Shown here one piece after another: positions 36,665 through 45,375 of a stretch of 64,000 nt of DNA. Location of the stretch: contig NZ_JACJTR010000028.1 of NCBI RefSeq assembly GCF_014698795.1, forward strand, positions 1-64,000. Reading direction: 5' to 3'. Both the position numbers and the translations under genes were made by a program. The DNA comes from Nostoc sp. FACHB-892 (GTDB lineage Bacteria; Cyanobacteriota; Cyanobacteriia; Cyanobacteriales; Nostocaceae). Below the pieces are notes generated by a model. The model worked only from the letters and a program-made list of their open reading frames with translations. It did not search any database and was not told the DNA's origin. Every line of letters begins with the position of its first letter. The first letter of the stretch is position 1.

Positions 36665-37228
36665 ATGAAAAAACAGACCACCGCCACCCATCGTAAATTA
36701 TTAATTGGCTTTGGATTAATTGGCTTTGGCTTTATGATAGCCGCCGCGCCCGTGGCCAGTCTTGCAGCCGAGCCAAAGCAAGCAGAGATTCGCAAGATTG
36801 TGCGAGCCAATGAGAGCCAGAATAAAGAGATAGTACGCGAAGGCTTTACTAAATGGGCAAATGGCACTGGTAGTTTCTTCGATCTGCTGGCTGATGATGT
36901 GGAATGGACGATTACAGGCAGAAGTCCAATTTCCAAAACCTACACCAGCCGCAAGCAATTTTTGGAGGAAGCGATCGCGCCAATTAACGAGCGATTGAGC
37001 GTAAGAATAGTACCTAGTGTCCGGAGTATTTATGCCGAGGGCGACACAGTAATTGCCTTATGGGATGGAACAGGAAAAGCCAAAGACGGCAAACCATATA
37101 CCAACACCTATTCCTGGTATATGACTATGAAAAATGGGCGTATTGTCAAGGTAGTGGCGTTTTTCGATACCATTGAACTTACCGACCTGTGGAAACGTAT
37201 TCCTGTGAATGGAAACAATAACAAGTAA
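36665..37228 (+). CDS. Secreted NTF2/SnoaL-like protein
   Basis: 187 residues with an N-terminal signal peptide (hydrophobic stretch LLIGFGLIGFGFMIAAAPVA, cleavage likely after SLAA). A SnoaL-like cone fold follows (VREGFTKWANGTGSFFDLLA, DDVEWTITG, and NTYSWYMTMKNGRIVKVVAF). Exported to the periplasm. Members of this fold bind or isomerise small hydrophobic ligands. Near the SDR gene, so the two may act on the same compound; that is inference. Confidence 0.82.
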   Translation: MKKQTTATHRKLLIGFGLIGFGFMIAAAPVASLAAEPKQAEIRKIVRANESQNKEIVREGFTKWANGTGSFFDLLADDVEWTITGRSPISKTYTSRKQFLEEAIAPINERLSVRIVPSVRSIYAEGDTVIALWDGTGKAKDGKPYTNTYSWYMTMKNGRIVKVVAFFDTIELTDLWKRIPVNGNNNK

Positions 37229-37333
37229 TTTTCAACAGTTTTTGGTCGTCCCAAAAGTTGCGCTAGTCTTTCCTAAACGAATAACTGTTTGTAGCCTTTT
37301 GACTTCTTCTAATGTCAAATAGACAGTAGACCT

Positions 37334-37367
37334 CTTGCACAAATAGTGTAAGCATGAAAAAATACAG
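37334..37367 (+). repeat. 34-bp direct repeat flanking the SDR/NTF2 pair, right copy
   Basis: Matches 35550-35583 with two mismatches. After it, 37395-37470 reads in one frame as NFQPLSGDEAQEYAKELAFG then stop, possibly the end of a lost gene. Nothing else is seen in the gap 37229-37664 apart from the terminator at 37493. Confidence 0.6.
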
Positions 37368-37492
37368 GTCAAAACCAAGGAACTCATGCGGTAAAGCTAA
37401 TTAGGAATTTTCAGCCTTTATCTGGAGATGAAGCACAAGAGTATGCCAAAGAATTAGCTTTTGGCTAAACAAAAAATAGAAATTTAAGATTT

Positions 37493-37530
37493 AAAAAACG
37501 GTAGATTAATTAACAATCTATCGTTTTTTA
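37493..37530. terminator. Bidirectional intrinsic terminator
   Basis: Inverted repeat with arms AAAAAACGGTAGATT and AATCTATCGTTTTTT, one G-T wobble, loop AATTAAC. The A-run on one side and T-run on the other let it work on either strand. It closes the SDR/NTF2 region ahead of the SH3 gene. Confidence 0.8.
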
Positions 37531-37664
37531 TCTAGGTTGAATGCTTTACTCAAAAGTCAAGTAAGATTTTTCATTGCTTTCATGTCAAGGTTAATTTTGA
37601 GTTTAGACTTTATAAGTTGCAAATCTAATGTACAGTCTTTCGTAAATGGTATTGAGGGAAAAAC

Positions 37665-38291
37665 GTGAAATTTCAGAAGTTATTGTATATTTTTACTTTA
37701 GTAAAGATTGCTACTTTCGCTCTAAGTATACCTGTGTTTGCTCAAATCACACAGATTCCCTCCAATTCTTCCCAGTCGAGTTGTCGTGCAACTAAAGTAG
37801 CCACTCCAATTTTCAAAGAACCTTCAACATCATCTAATGCTGTCAGAATATTGCCAGCACAAACAAAGATTTCTTTAGCATTTATACCAACTAGTGGAGA
37901 TAGATTTGTCAGAATTAAATCTCCGAATTCTGGGTTTATTCAAACTGCTGTGCTGAAATATTGTCAGACGAATAAAAACACTCAAACCCTACGGAATAAA
38001 CCCACTATTGGCAGTGAATGTCGGCAAATTGTACAAACTGAAACTATACGTCGCCAACCAAGCACAAAAGGAGAATTTATTACGACACTTTATCCAAACA
38101 CAATCGTGTTTGTGAACTTGGTTACAGGTAATAGAGGTAATGTAGTTAAGTCATTCAAATCTGAAAATTACATTTGGGTAGAAATCGATCTTTCTAGAAG
38201 TTTCCCTGGAGAGTTATCCGGTAATGGCTGGATAGCCAATACTGACTTAGTAAATACTCCTCGATTAAGCAGTCTGGCTTATTGTAGTTAG
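37665..38291 (+). CDS. Secreted protein with two SH3-like domains
   Basis: 208 residues starting at GTG 37665, with GAGGG upstream. Signal peptide (FALSIPVFAQ), then two bacterial SH3-like repeats: CRATKVATPIFKEPSTSSNA ... SGFIQTAVLKYC, and CRQIVQTETIRRQPSTKGEF ... WIANTDLVN. Each repeat is framed by Cys, which suggests disulfides in the periplasm. Probably binds cell-wall or surface ligands. Confidence 0.75.
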   Translation: MKFQKLLYIFTLVKIATFALSIPVFAQITQIPSNSSQSSCRATKVATPIFKEPSTSSNAVRILPAQTKISLAFIPTSGDRFVRIKSPNSGFIQTAVLKYCQTNKNTQTLRNKPTIGSECRQIVQTETIRRQPSTKGEFITTLYPNTIVFVNLVTGNRGNVVKSFKSENYIWVEIDLSRSFPGELSGNGWIANTDLVNTPRLSSLAYCS

Positions 38292-38452
38292 TAATTTATT
38301 TCGCTCGATATCTCCACTTAATACAGCATGGCGTAAATAAACAGACCATTGAAAATTTGCAAAAGATACGGAATAGTCCTGTTAATTTATGTATAATAAA
38401 GAACAATTTGCTGTACGGTAAGAAGGTAGCCTATTTTTGGATTTTAAAAAGC

Positions 38453-39088
38453 ATGGGTGGCAAATTAATTGTATTTGAAGGGGTGGAAGGCTGTGGCAAA
38501 ACCAGCCAAATGCAGCTTTGTTGTGAGTGGTTGGAAAGTCTGGGTGTTTCTGTGCTAGTAACTCGTGAACCAGGGGGAACAGAGTTAGGCTTACATCTTC
38601 GCCGCTTGTTACTAGAGAAGGCAGAGGATAAACCAGTTGCACAAGTGACAGAACTTTTATTGTATGCTGCTGACCGATCGCAACACGTTGAACAAGAACT
38701 TAAACCGCAACTGCAAGCAGGGAAATATATTTTATGCGATCGCTACACTGACTCTACCATTGCCTACCAAGGATATGGTCGGGGTTTGAACATGAGTTTA
38801 ATCAATCAGCTTAATTATATTGCCACTGGTGGTTTAGAGAGTTACTTAACTATTTGGCTAGATGTCGATGTCGAAGTAGGGCTAGCCCGCAAACGGGGAG
38901 ATGGGGTAGGATTAGACCGCATTGAACAAGAAACAATCGCTTTTCATCGGCGCGTTCAGCAAGGATACGCAGAGTTAGCAGCATCTTATCCCTCAAGAAT
39001 TGTGCGGGTAGATGGTAACTTGAGCAAAGAAGCTGTACAACAAGTAATTCAAGGAATTTTGCGTGTACACCTGAAGGAGTTGCCATAG
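38453..39088 (+). CDS. tmk: Thymidylate kinase
   Basis: About 211 residues. P-loop FEGVEGCGKTSQ, substrate motif CDRYTDSTIAYQGYGRG, and LID region RKRGDGVGLDRIE. It phosphorylates dTMP to dTDP. The frame opens at 38357, but the conserved start MGGKLIVFEG is the ATG at 38453. Normal length, intact, and independent of its neighbours. Confidence 0.94.
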   Translation: MGGKLIVFEGVEGCGKTSQMQLCCEWLESLGVSVLVTREPGGTELGLHLRRLLLEKAEDKPVAQVTELLLYAADRSQHVEQELKPQLQAGKYILCDRYTDSTIAYQGYGRGLNMSLINQLNYIATGGLESYLTIWLDVDVEVGLARKRGDGVGLDRIEQETIAFHRRVQQGYAELAASYPSRIVRVDGNLSKEAVQQVIQGILRVHLKELP

Positions 39089-39211
39089 GCATAACCTTCA
39101 AATTTGAGGCGATATAAAATGATACTTGCCTACAAAAATATCTGGCAGTTTGACGTGTTTCAATAAGATCAAAACTGCTGCAAGTTCATGCGAAAAAACT
39201 TGAAATAATAT

Positions 39212-40204
39212 ATGTCTCACATTATTGTCGAAGACCTGAGAAAGACTTTTTTTGTGTCTGAACGCTCCTCTGGGCTTTTCGGTTCAATCCAAGGACTTGT
39301 GCAGCGAAAAACAAGAGTTGTTCATGCGTTGAAAGGAGTTTCATTCTCCCTTGATCAAGGAGAACTTGTAGGGTATATTGGCCCAAATGGAGCCGGGAAA
39401 TCGACTACCATTAAAATTTTAAGTGGTATCTTAGTCCCTGAGGGTGGGAAATGCATAATTGGCGGACGAACTCCCTGGAAAGATAGAATCCGGCATGTTG
39501 GTCGTATTGGAGTAGTGTTTGGTCAGCGATCGCAACTATGGTGGGATCTACCAGTGATTGAGTCTTTCGATCTGCTGCGGGATATTTATCGCGTTCCCGA
39601 TTCAGAGTATCGCCAGACGCGCCAAGAAATGATTGATTTGCTTGATCTATCAAACTTTCTCTCTACCCCTGTGAGGCAATTAAGCCTTGGTCAAAGGATG
39701 CGATGTGACTTTGCAGCCGCAATGCTTCACAGACCTGAGATCCTTTTTCTGGATGAACCTACTATTGGTCTGGATGCAGTTTCAAAGCTTGCTATCAGAA
39801 AATTTATTAAAGCGCTGAATAAAACTCATAAAGTAACCACTATTCTGACTACCCATGATATGGATGATATCGAGGCATTGTGCGATCGCATAATTATTAT
39901 TGGTGGGGGTGAAATTCTTTGTGATGGAACTCTTGCAACGCTACGTTCTCAAGTTTCTTCACATCGCTACTTAAAAATAGACCTGATAAACGATGATTTC
40001 TCTTTTGAAGAAGAAGGGGTCAATCTCATCTCCAAGGAAGGTCGCACTGTAACTCTTGCCTTCGATCCCACAAAGCTTTCTGCTGCGTCCCTGATTAGCC
40101 AGATTACCTCAAAACACGAAGTAGAGGATCTTTTTGTGGAAAATCCACCTATCGAAGAGATAGTTGCTGAACTTTATGCGAATTCAGGAGGGATTTTCGG
40201 ATGA
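39212..40204 (+). CDS. ABC-2 exporter ATP-binding protein
   Basis: 330 residues: Walker A GPNGAGKSTT, signature LSLGQRMRCDFAAAML, Walker B ILFLDEPTIGLDA, and switch His in LTTHDMDD. A long C-terminal region follows the ATPase core, as in the NatA/CcmA-like group paired with ABC2_membrane_6 permeases. Its stop overlaps the start of the first permease (ATGA at 40201), so all three genes form one operon. The substrate is unknown. Confidence 0.92.
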   Translation: MSHIIVEDLRKTFFVSERSSGLFGSIQGLVQRKTRVVHALKGVSFSLDQGELVGYIGPNGAGKSTTIKILSGILVPEGGKCIIGGRTPWKDRIRHVGRIGVVFGQRSQLWWDLPVIESFDLLRDIYRVPDSEYRQTRQEMIDLLDLSNFLSTPVRQLSLGQRMRCDFAAAMLHRPEILFLDEPTIGLDAVSKLAIRKFIKALNKTHKVTTILTTHDMDDIEALCDRIIIIGGGEILCDGTLATLRSQVSSHRYLKIDLINDDFSFEEEGVNLISKEGRTVTLAFDPTKLSAASLISQITSKHEVEDLFVENPPIEEIVAELYANSGGIFG

Positions 40205-41019
40205 AAGCTTATTGGTCAGTTTTTGTTGCGAGATTTTCACTGCTACTCCAATATCGAACTGCTGCTTTAGCTGGGATTGCAACTCAGCTATTTTGGGGTT
40301 TCGTGAAAGTTATGGTTTTAGAGGCATTCTTCACTCATGCAACCTCTACTCAACCTATGACTTTTCGTGAAGCTGTAGGATATGTATGGCTTGGACAAGC
40401 CTTTTTGATGGCGATTGTTCCTTGGTCAGGTGATAGAGAGATTCAAGACTTGATACGTTCCGGTGCGGTAGGATACGATCTTCTCCGACCCACTGACCTT
40501 TATAATTTTTGGTTTACTCGCGCTTTGGCACTTCGCACAGCGCCCCTGATACTTCGTGCGCTACCTCTTCTTTGTGTGACCAGTTTCCTTTTTCCCATTG
40601 TCGGGCTTTGGGAGCGATCGCTTTCTTTTCCACCCTCCCTTGCTGCTTTAGTTGCCTTTTTTATCTCCTTTATTGGTGCAATTTTGCTTTCGTCTGCATT
40701 GACTATGCTTTTGACTGTATCAATGATGTGGACACTTTCTGGTGAGGGAATTAATAGCATTCTCCCAACTCTAATTATTATCTTCTCTGGGATGATTGTT
40801 CCTCTGCCACTTTTTCCTGAGTGGAGCAAGCCTTTTTTGAATGCACTTCCTTTTTCTGGGCTTGTTGACCAGCCTTTTCGTCTTTTTACTGGAAATCTTT
40901 TACCAAATGCACTGTTTTATGTATTGCTTCATCAAACTTTCTGGATAGTTGTCATTGTTATCCTTGGGCGTTTTCTTGTGAACCGTGGTGTAAGAAAGCT
41001 TGTAATTCAGGGAGGATGA
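40201..41019 (+). CDS. ABC-2 family permease subunit 1
   Basis: 272 residues with about six hydrophobic helices and the pattern of the ABC-2 family transporter protein group (PF06182), for example SLLLQYRTAALAGIATQLFW near the N-terminus and SGMIVPLPLFPEWSKPFLNA. Overlaps the ATPase gene by 4 bases and the second permease by 4 bases, so the subunits are co-translated. Half of a heterodimeric exporter. Confidence 0.9.
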   Translation: MKAYWSVFVARFSLLLQYRTAALAGIATQLFWGFVKVMVLEAFFTHATSTQPMTFREAVGYVWLGQAFLMAIVPWSGDREIQDLIRSGAVGYDLLRPTDLYNFWFTRALALRTAPLILRALPLLCVTSFLFPIVGLWERSLSFPPSLAALVAFFISFIGAILLSSALTMLLTVSMMWTLSGEGINSILPTLIIIFSGMIVPLPLFPEWSKPFLNALPFSGLVDQPFRLFTGNLLPNALFYVLLHQTFWIVVIVILGRFLVNRGVRKLVIQGG

Positions 41020-41822
41020 GTGTGAACGCTTTTTTTATCTACCTCCGATATATTTCTGTATCTTTAAAATCACAAATGCAGTACAAAGTATCCTTCTTGC
41101 TTCAAGTACTAGGGCATTTTCTCGGAACTGTTGTGGAATTTTTTGGAATATGGGCACTTTTTACTCGTTTTAATAATATTGGTACATGGACTTTGAATGA
41201 AGTTGCTCTCTTTTATGGAGTGGTTAATATTTCTTTCGCCTGTGCTGATGCCCTTGGAAGAGGATTTGATTCATTTGGACAAATAATCAAGAGTGGAGAC
41301 TTCGACCGTTTACTTCTTCGTCCACGTACCACAGTACTTCAACTTCTGGGCACAGAGTTTACTTTGAAACGAATAGGACGGTTTTCACAAGGACTTATTG
41401 TTACAGGGTGGTCGCTTTCAAGTCTCCACATTCCTTTTACTTTGAAAGCATGGTGGCTTTTGGGCACATCATTTATTGGTAGCGTCGCTCTCTTTCTTGG
41501 TATCGTCATTGTGCAAGCAACGCTAACATTCTGGACTATTGAATCTCTAGAAATTATGAATATCCTCACTTATGGAGGAGTCGAAACGGCTCAATACCCT
41601 CTTTCGATTTATGGTAAATGGTTTCAGCGATTCTTCACTTTCTTTATACCACTTGCCTGCGTGAGCTATTTTCCTTTACTTGCAGTGCTTGAAAAAGAAG
41701 ATACTTTTTTAGTGCCTTTGTGGTTTTGTTACGTCTCTCCAATGGCAGGCATTGTATTTCTGATAGTTGCACTTAAGCTTTGGAAATTAGGAGAGCGATA
41801 TTACTGTTCTACTGGCAGTTAA
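41016..41822 (+). CDS. ABC-2 family permease subunit 2
   Basis: 268 residues, about six helices, similar to its neighbour (LKSQMQYKVSFLLQVLGHFL; RGFDSFGQIIKSGDFDRLLL; YFPLLAVLE). The ATG overlaps the previous stop. Last gene of the operon, followed by a GC-rich hairpin at 41943-41975 that could end transcription. Substrate unknown. Confidence 0.9.
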   Translation: MSVNAFFIYLRYISVSLKSQMQYKVSFLLQVLGHFLGTVVEFFGIWALFTRFNNIGTWTLNEVALFYGVVNISFACADALGRGFDSFGQIIKSGDFDRLLLRPRTTVLQLLGTEFTLKRIGRFSQGLIVTGWSLSSLHIPFTLKAWWLLGTSFIGSVALFLGIVIVQATLTFWTIESLEIMNILTYGGVETAQYPLSIYGKWFQRFFTFFIPLACVSYFPLLAVLEKEDTFLVPLWFCYVSPMAGIVFLIVALKLWKLGERYYCSTGS

Positions 41823-41942
41823 GTAGGCTAGCGTAAAAAATTGATTATATCTGAAGCGAGCGCCAAAAATCGGTTCTCAATACTTTAAATATTAACCTTT
41901 CTTCTTGAAAGCTTATATTCATCACTCAAAACGTCAAATAAA

Positions 41943-41975
41943 AGCGATCGCTCTTATTTTAAAGGAGCGATCGCT
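41943..41975. terminator. HIP1-containing hairpin between convergent genes
   Basis: Arms AGCGATCGCTC and GAGCGATCGCT, each containing a full GCGATCGC octamer, with an 11-base loop TTATTTTAAAG and AATTTTT following. It sits between the ABC exporter operon and the convergent DUF3386 gene, so it can serve both. Confidence 0.65.
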
Positions 41976-41999
41976 AATTTTTAGATTACAAAATACAGC

Positions 42000-42656
42000 T
42001 TAAGCAGCAACAGGTTCCAACAATTCAATATCAGAAAAGATAAATTCTTGAATAGAAACTTGTCCTGCTATCTCGGTGCGAATCTCCCGACGATTTAGGA
42101 TGAAATAGTCACCTACTTTTTCATACTCATCAACAAATTCGCTTCTACCGCCCTTTTGTTCCCCAGTCTTGGGATCATGGTAAACAGAGTCATAGGTATG
42201 GGACAGGTAGCCTTCCCCGGTGTCGTGACTGCTGAAGGTGTCAATTGTCACGTATGTACCGTGAATTAAACGGTGAACATGACATACTTCATTATTGCGG
42301 ACTTTGTATTTATCGCCTTCAGCCTTACCACCCATTAAAAGCTCAACTGCACCAGTCTCGTCAGTTTTACCATAGGTAAACGTATTGGCGCTGTGGGTGT
42401 CTTCAAAGCTGCGGCGGACGCGGTGGATTGCTATCTCCCAGGCTTGACCATGAATTGCTTTCTGGGCTGGCTCGTCATCTACATCCAAAACTTCGGCTTT
42501 CAGATTGGCAGTGATTATAACTTTACCTGTAAACACTTTGTCATCTTGCTTAAAGGTAATATTTGCGGTATAACCAGGGAAATTCTTGTCCCAAGTGTAG
42601 CGGTTCTCATAAGCAGCCCGGAAAAGTTCCTGAGCAGAGAGTTGTGTAACTGTCAT
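42000..42656 (-). CDS. DUF3386 family protein
   Basis: 218 residues of the cyanobacterial DUF3386 family: AQELFRAAYENRYTWDKNFP, beta-rich middle (ANITFKQDDKVFTGKVIIT), and VIHGTYVTIDTFSSHDTG-like end. No signal peptide. The family has no known activity; a lipid- or pigment-binding barrel is possible from the strand pattern. Starts at ATG 42656, AGGAGAAGC just upstream. Confidence 0.82.
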   Translation of the reverse strand: MTVTQLSAQELFRAAYENRYTWDKNFPGYTANITFKQDDKVFTGKVIITANLKAEVLDVDDEPAQKAIHGQAWEIAIHRVRRSFEDTHSANTFTYGKTDETGAVELLMGGKAEGDKYKVRNNEVCHVHRLIHGTYVTIDTFSSHDTGEGYLSHTYDSVYHDPKTGEQKGGRSEFVDEYEKVGDYFILNRREIRTEIAGQVSIQEFIFSDIELLEPVAA

Positions 42657-42729
42657 GTGCTTCTCCTAGTCGCTACTGTAATTAGCGTTTTAGTTTCCTT
42701 GGTATTAGCATAGAAGTAATTGTTGAGGC

Positions 42730-43428
42730 TTGGATAGTCCCCAACTGGGTACACTTATGGTTAATTCTCTCCACGCTGTGTTTCATGCGATCGCTAATGT
42801 CCAAAATGAGCAAGAATTAAGGCTAGCTCTCACGGATAAAATTGGTGAGCATTTTGGCGTGCAAAATTGGGGCATTTATCTCCTAGATGAGCAACCAACG
42901 GCTGAAATTGATGTTCAGTCCATTCCAGCAGTATGCTTAGAAAGCAATCCAGTCGGGCGCTACGTGGTTGAGCGTCACGCTCCCGCCCATGAACAGTTAT
43001 TATTATCACCAAAAGACTGGAAGCATTTTTGCTCACGTTCTGATCACGAACACGTAATGACTGGGCCAATTGTTTGCGATGGTCGTCTTGTCGGAACCCT
43101 TAACTTGGCTCGTGACAAGGGAAATCCTGCTTTTAATGGCAACGATTTAGCTGATTTGAGTGCCTTATGCATCCATTTATCAGCAAAAATGGCAACTCTA
43201 CGGACAAAACCAAAAATATCCAATTCCCTTTTAGTAAGTCCCCTAACAGCGCGTGAGTTACAAATTGCCGAGTTAGTGGCGCAGGGATTAACAAACGCGG
43301 AAATTGGGGAAAAACTTTGGATTACGCAAAATTCAGTTAAACAAGCTTTGAAGAGGATGTTTCGTAAGCTGAAAGTTTCAGCGCGTGCAGAAATGGTAGC
43401 AAAGCTACAAGATATACAAGTTTCTTGA
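42730..43428 (+). CDS. GAF-LuxR transcriptional regulator
   Basis: 232 residues: an N-terminal GAF-like sensor (about 10-155, VQNWGIYLLDE, GRLVGTLNLARDK) and a C-terminal LuxR/NarL HTH (LTARELQIAELVAQGLTNAE, IGEKLWITQNSVKQALKRMF). The frame begins at a TTG (42730); an ATG at 42757 (MVNSLHAVF) is also possible. Divergent from DUF3386 across 73 bp, so it may regulate that gene. Ligand unknown. Confidence 0.85.
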   Translation: MDSPQLGTLMVNSLHAVFHAIANVQNEQELRLALTDKIGEHFGVQNWGIYLLDEQPTAEIDVQSIPAVCLESNPVGRYVVERHAPAHEQLLLSPKDWKHFCSRSDHEHVMTGPIVCDGRLVGTLNLARDKGNPAFNGNDLADLSALCIHLSAKMATLRTKPKISNSLLVSPLTARELQIAELVAQGLTNAEIGEKLWITQNSVKQALKRMFRKLKVSARAEMVAKLQDIQVS

Positions 43429-43449
43429 CACTCTGCTCAATAAACACAC

Positions 43450-43483
43450 AGTAGGGGCGTACAGCTAGCTGTGCGCCCCTACT
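43450..43483. terminator. GTAGGGGC-armed palindrome, copy 3
   Basis: 34-base near-perfect palindrome with arms AGTAGGGGCGTACAGCT and AGCTGTGCGCCCCTACT, located 20 bp after the GAF-LuxR stop. A stable hairpin, so a terminator is likely, though the T-run is weak. Same family as 4303-4331 and 16667-16694. Confidence 0.6.
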
Positions 43484-43653
43484 AAAGGACTATATTTTAT
43501 CCAACTGAGAAACGCTACAATCTAATATCTGCAAGGGTAAGCGCGTTACCCAAGTATTACAATTCGGTGATTAAACACCAGCGTTTCTATTATTACTTTT
43601 TACATTGGCGAAAAGTTATTAGTACTTGCTGCCAATAAAACATTTTTACGCAC

Positions 43654-44049
43654 TTAGCGTCCAACTTGGTTTGAGATATTTTTACCTGCCTGTGCCGCAC
43701 TGTCGCCTACATCACTAGCAGTTTCTTTAGCGCCCTCTACGTATCCACCTCCAAACTCTTTAAAGGCTTCTCCTGACTGTTGCCCAATCTTCTGAAGTCT
43801 TTCACCAGGAGAATCTTCGGTTTCACGAGCATCCTTAAACCACTGCCCTACTGTTTTCGGTCTTTGAGAATCATTTTGCTCTACCTGTTCTTTGACTCTC
43901 TCTTTTAAACCTTGGTCATCGTGCCCATAAGCAACATTCGTCGTCAGCACTAGAAAACCAACTAGGACAACAGCCAAAAAACTTTTTACCTGAAGTCCTT
44001 TAAGTAGGGAATTGATTTGACCAATCGTCTTAGAAATGAGATTTATCAT
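43654..44049 (-). CDS. Small secreted, charged helical protein
   Basis: About 131 residues from ATG 44049 (the frame extends to a TTG at 44076). One N-terminal hydrophobic segment (FLAVVLVGFLVLTTNVAYG) acts as signal or anchor. Then a long hydrophilic region rich in Lys, Glu, Gln and Gly (KERVKEQVEQNDSQ, GGGYVEGAKETASDVGDSAA), like stress-induced or LEA-type amphipathic proteins. No known domain. Possibly a desiccation or cold response protein; that is inference. Confidence 0.65.
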   Translation of the reverse strand: MINLISKTIGQINSLLKGLQVKSFLAVVLVGFLVLTTNVAYGHDDQGLKERVKEQVEQNDSQRPKTVGQWFKDARETEDSPGERLQKIGQQSGEAFKEFGGGYVEGAKETASDVGDSAAQAGKNISNQVGR

Positions 44050-44173
44050 GCCAGTTAGCTTATTTTTTGAGTACAAATAAACATTAACTATAAAAAGTTA
44101 ATTATCCTTCTAGCAAAAGACATATTTTAGTTATACAAAAGAAAGAGTTTTTAAATCTTGGGGAAGAGGTGAT

Positions 44174-44854
44174 TTGTTAGATAGATGGCAATACGCCTTC
44201 GTAGACTTGCTTTCTCTATTCTCTAATTTTCTCAATCCACTAAAAAAAATCATTATGTTAAAAAAACTACAACAACTCCAGGCAATTATCGCTTCCAGAA
44301 ACTCAGAGAATTTGGGTGATATTGCCATTCTTAAATCTGATTTCTTCGGTGCTAAAGTTTCTCCAACAGTTGCCTCCAAACTGCAACCAGTAGTGGGATA
44401 TTATCCCGTAATTGATTTGAACCAATTAAGTCAATATCCTCAAGGCTCTTTTGGGCGAGAATATGCCAATCACATGCGAGCAAATCAGCTAGAACCATTA
44501 AACATCAGTCCTGAACTAGAAGACATTGCCAAACGTAATCTATTTGCTCTGCGATATTTAGTCACCCACGATATTTTTCATGTATTGCTTGATTTTGACA
44601 CCACCTATGCAGGAGAAATTGGTGTACTTGCTTTCGCTGCTACACAAAACTACAGTAAATCACTCCAAATCGGTTTGTGCTTGGCTAGATTGCTCTATCC
44701 CATCTTGGCTCCCCAACAAATACAAGAAATTTTCGCTAACCTAGCAAAAGGGCGAGAATTAGGCAAGAAAGCTGATTTTCTCTTGGGCTACCGTTTTGAA
44801 GAGCATTGGGAAGAACCAATTGACGATGTGAGAAAACGGTTGGGATTACCATAA
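44174..44854 (+). CDS. Coq4-like protein
   Basis: 226 residues with the Coq4 metal-binding motif HDxxHx(11)E: THDIFHVLLDFDTTYAGE at H132, D133, H136 and E148. In eukaryotes and some bacteria Coq4 acts in ubiquinone ring processing; cyanobacteria make plastoquinone instead, so the role here is unclear. TTG start at 44174 with GAGGTGA upstream. Moderate similarity elsewhere; intact. Confidence 0.8.
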   Translation: MLDRWQYAFVDLLSLFSNFLNPLKKIIMLKKLQQLQAIIASRNSENLGDIAILKSDFFGAKVSPTVASKLQPVVGYYPVIDLNQLSQYPQGSFGREYANHMRANQLEPLNISPELEDIAKRNLFALRYLVTHDIFHVLLDFDTTYAGEIGVLAFAATQNYSKSLQIGLCLARLLYPILAPQQIQEIFANLAKGRELGKKADFLLGYRFEEHWEEPIDDVRKRLGLP

Positions 44855-44957
44855 ATTTCCGCAATTCATCCGAAAAAAGCATTTTTATGCTCAATAACAG
44901 CTTTTTTAGGTGTATCGCTTTCTATTGGTAAATGATCCTTGAGAATGCTTAGATTGA

Positions 44958-45003
44958 CAAATGTAGCACTAAATACATTTTTAATGCTACATTTGGTTTT
45001 TAA
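44958..45003. terminator. Hairpin after the Coq4-like gene
   Basis: Perfect 11-bp arms CAAATGTAGCA and TGCTACATTTG around a 16-base A/T loop, followed by GTTTTTAA. A good intrinsic terminator, about 100 bp after the stop. The rest of 44855-45375 holds a dispersed repeat and no gene. Confidence 0.65.
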
Positions 45004-45179
45004 TACAGATAGAATCTAAAAAAACATATATCGCTGGTTAGAGGAATTGTCTATCTTAAGATATATATTTTAACGGCTAATTCCTAAACAGCTACTAATA
45101 ACAATCAATAGTTACACAACTTTTAGGCTAGAGACATTATTTGTCTGGCTTAGTGGATTTATCCCATAATCCCTAGATA

Positions 45180-45256
45180 CAGCAGTTTGCTTTTTAAGTA
45201 AGGTACAAAATGCAGGACTCAAAATCAGATATAAAGAGTTTCTACCTTCTGCCTCA
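45180..45256. repeat. Dispersed 80-90 bp repeat, copy B
   Basis: Same blocks and order as 19170-19260: CAGCAGTTTGCTTTTTAA, AGGTACAAAA, GCAGGACTCAAAAT, AGATAT. Both copies lie in intergenic DNA. Confidence 0.65.
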
Positions 45257-45375
45257 AAACCCATATCTTTGTACTTGATACAAAGTAAAACTACTGTATT
45301 TTAAGGGCTTGCAAATGACAAGTTAATCCACATTTTTTCCTCAATATAATAACTGGTTAAGTGGAAAGCCAAAGG

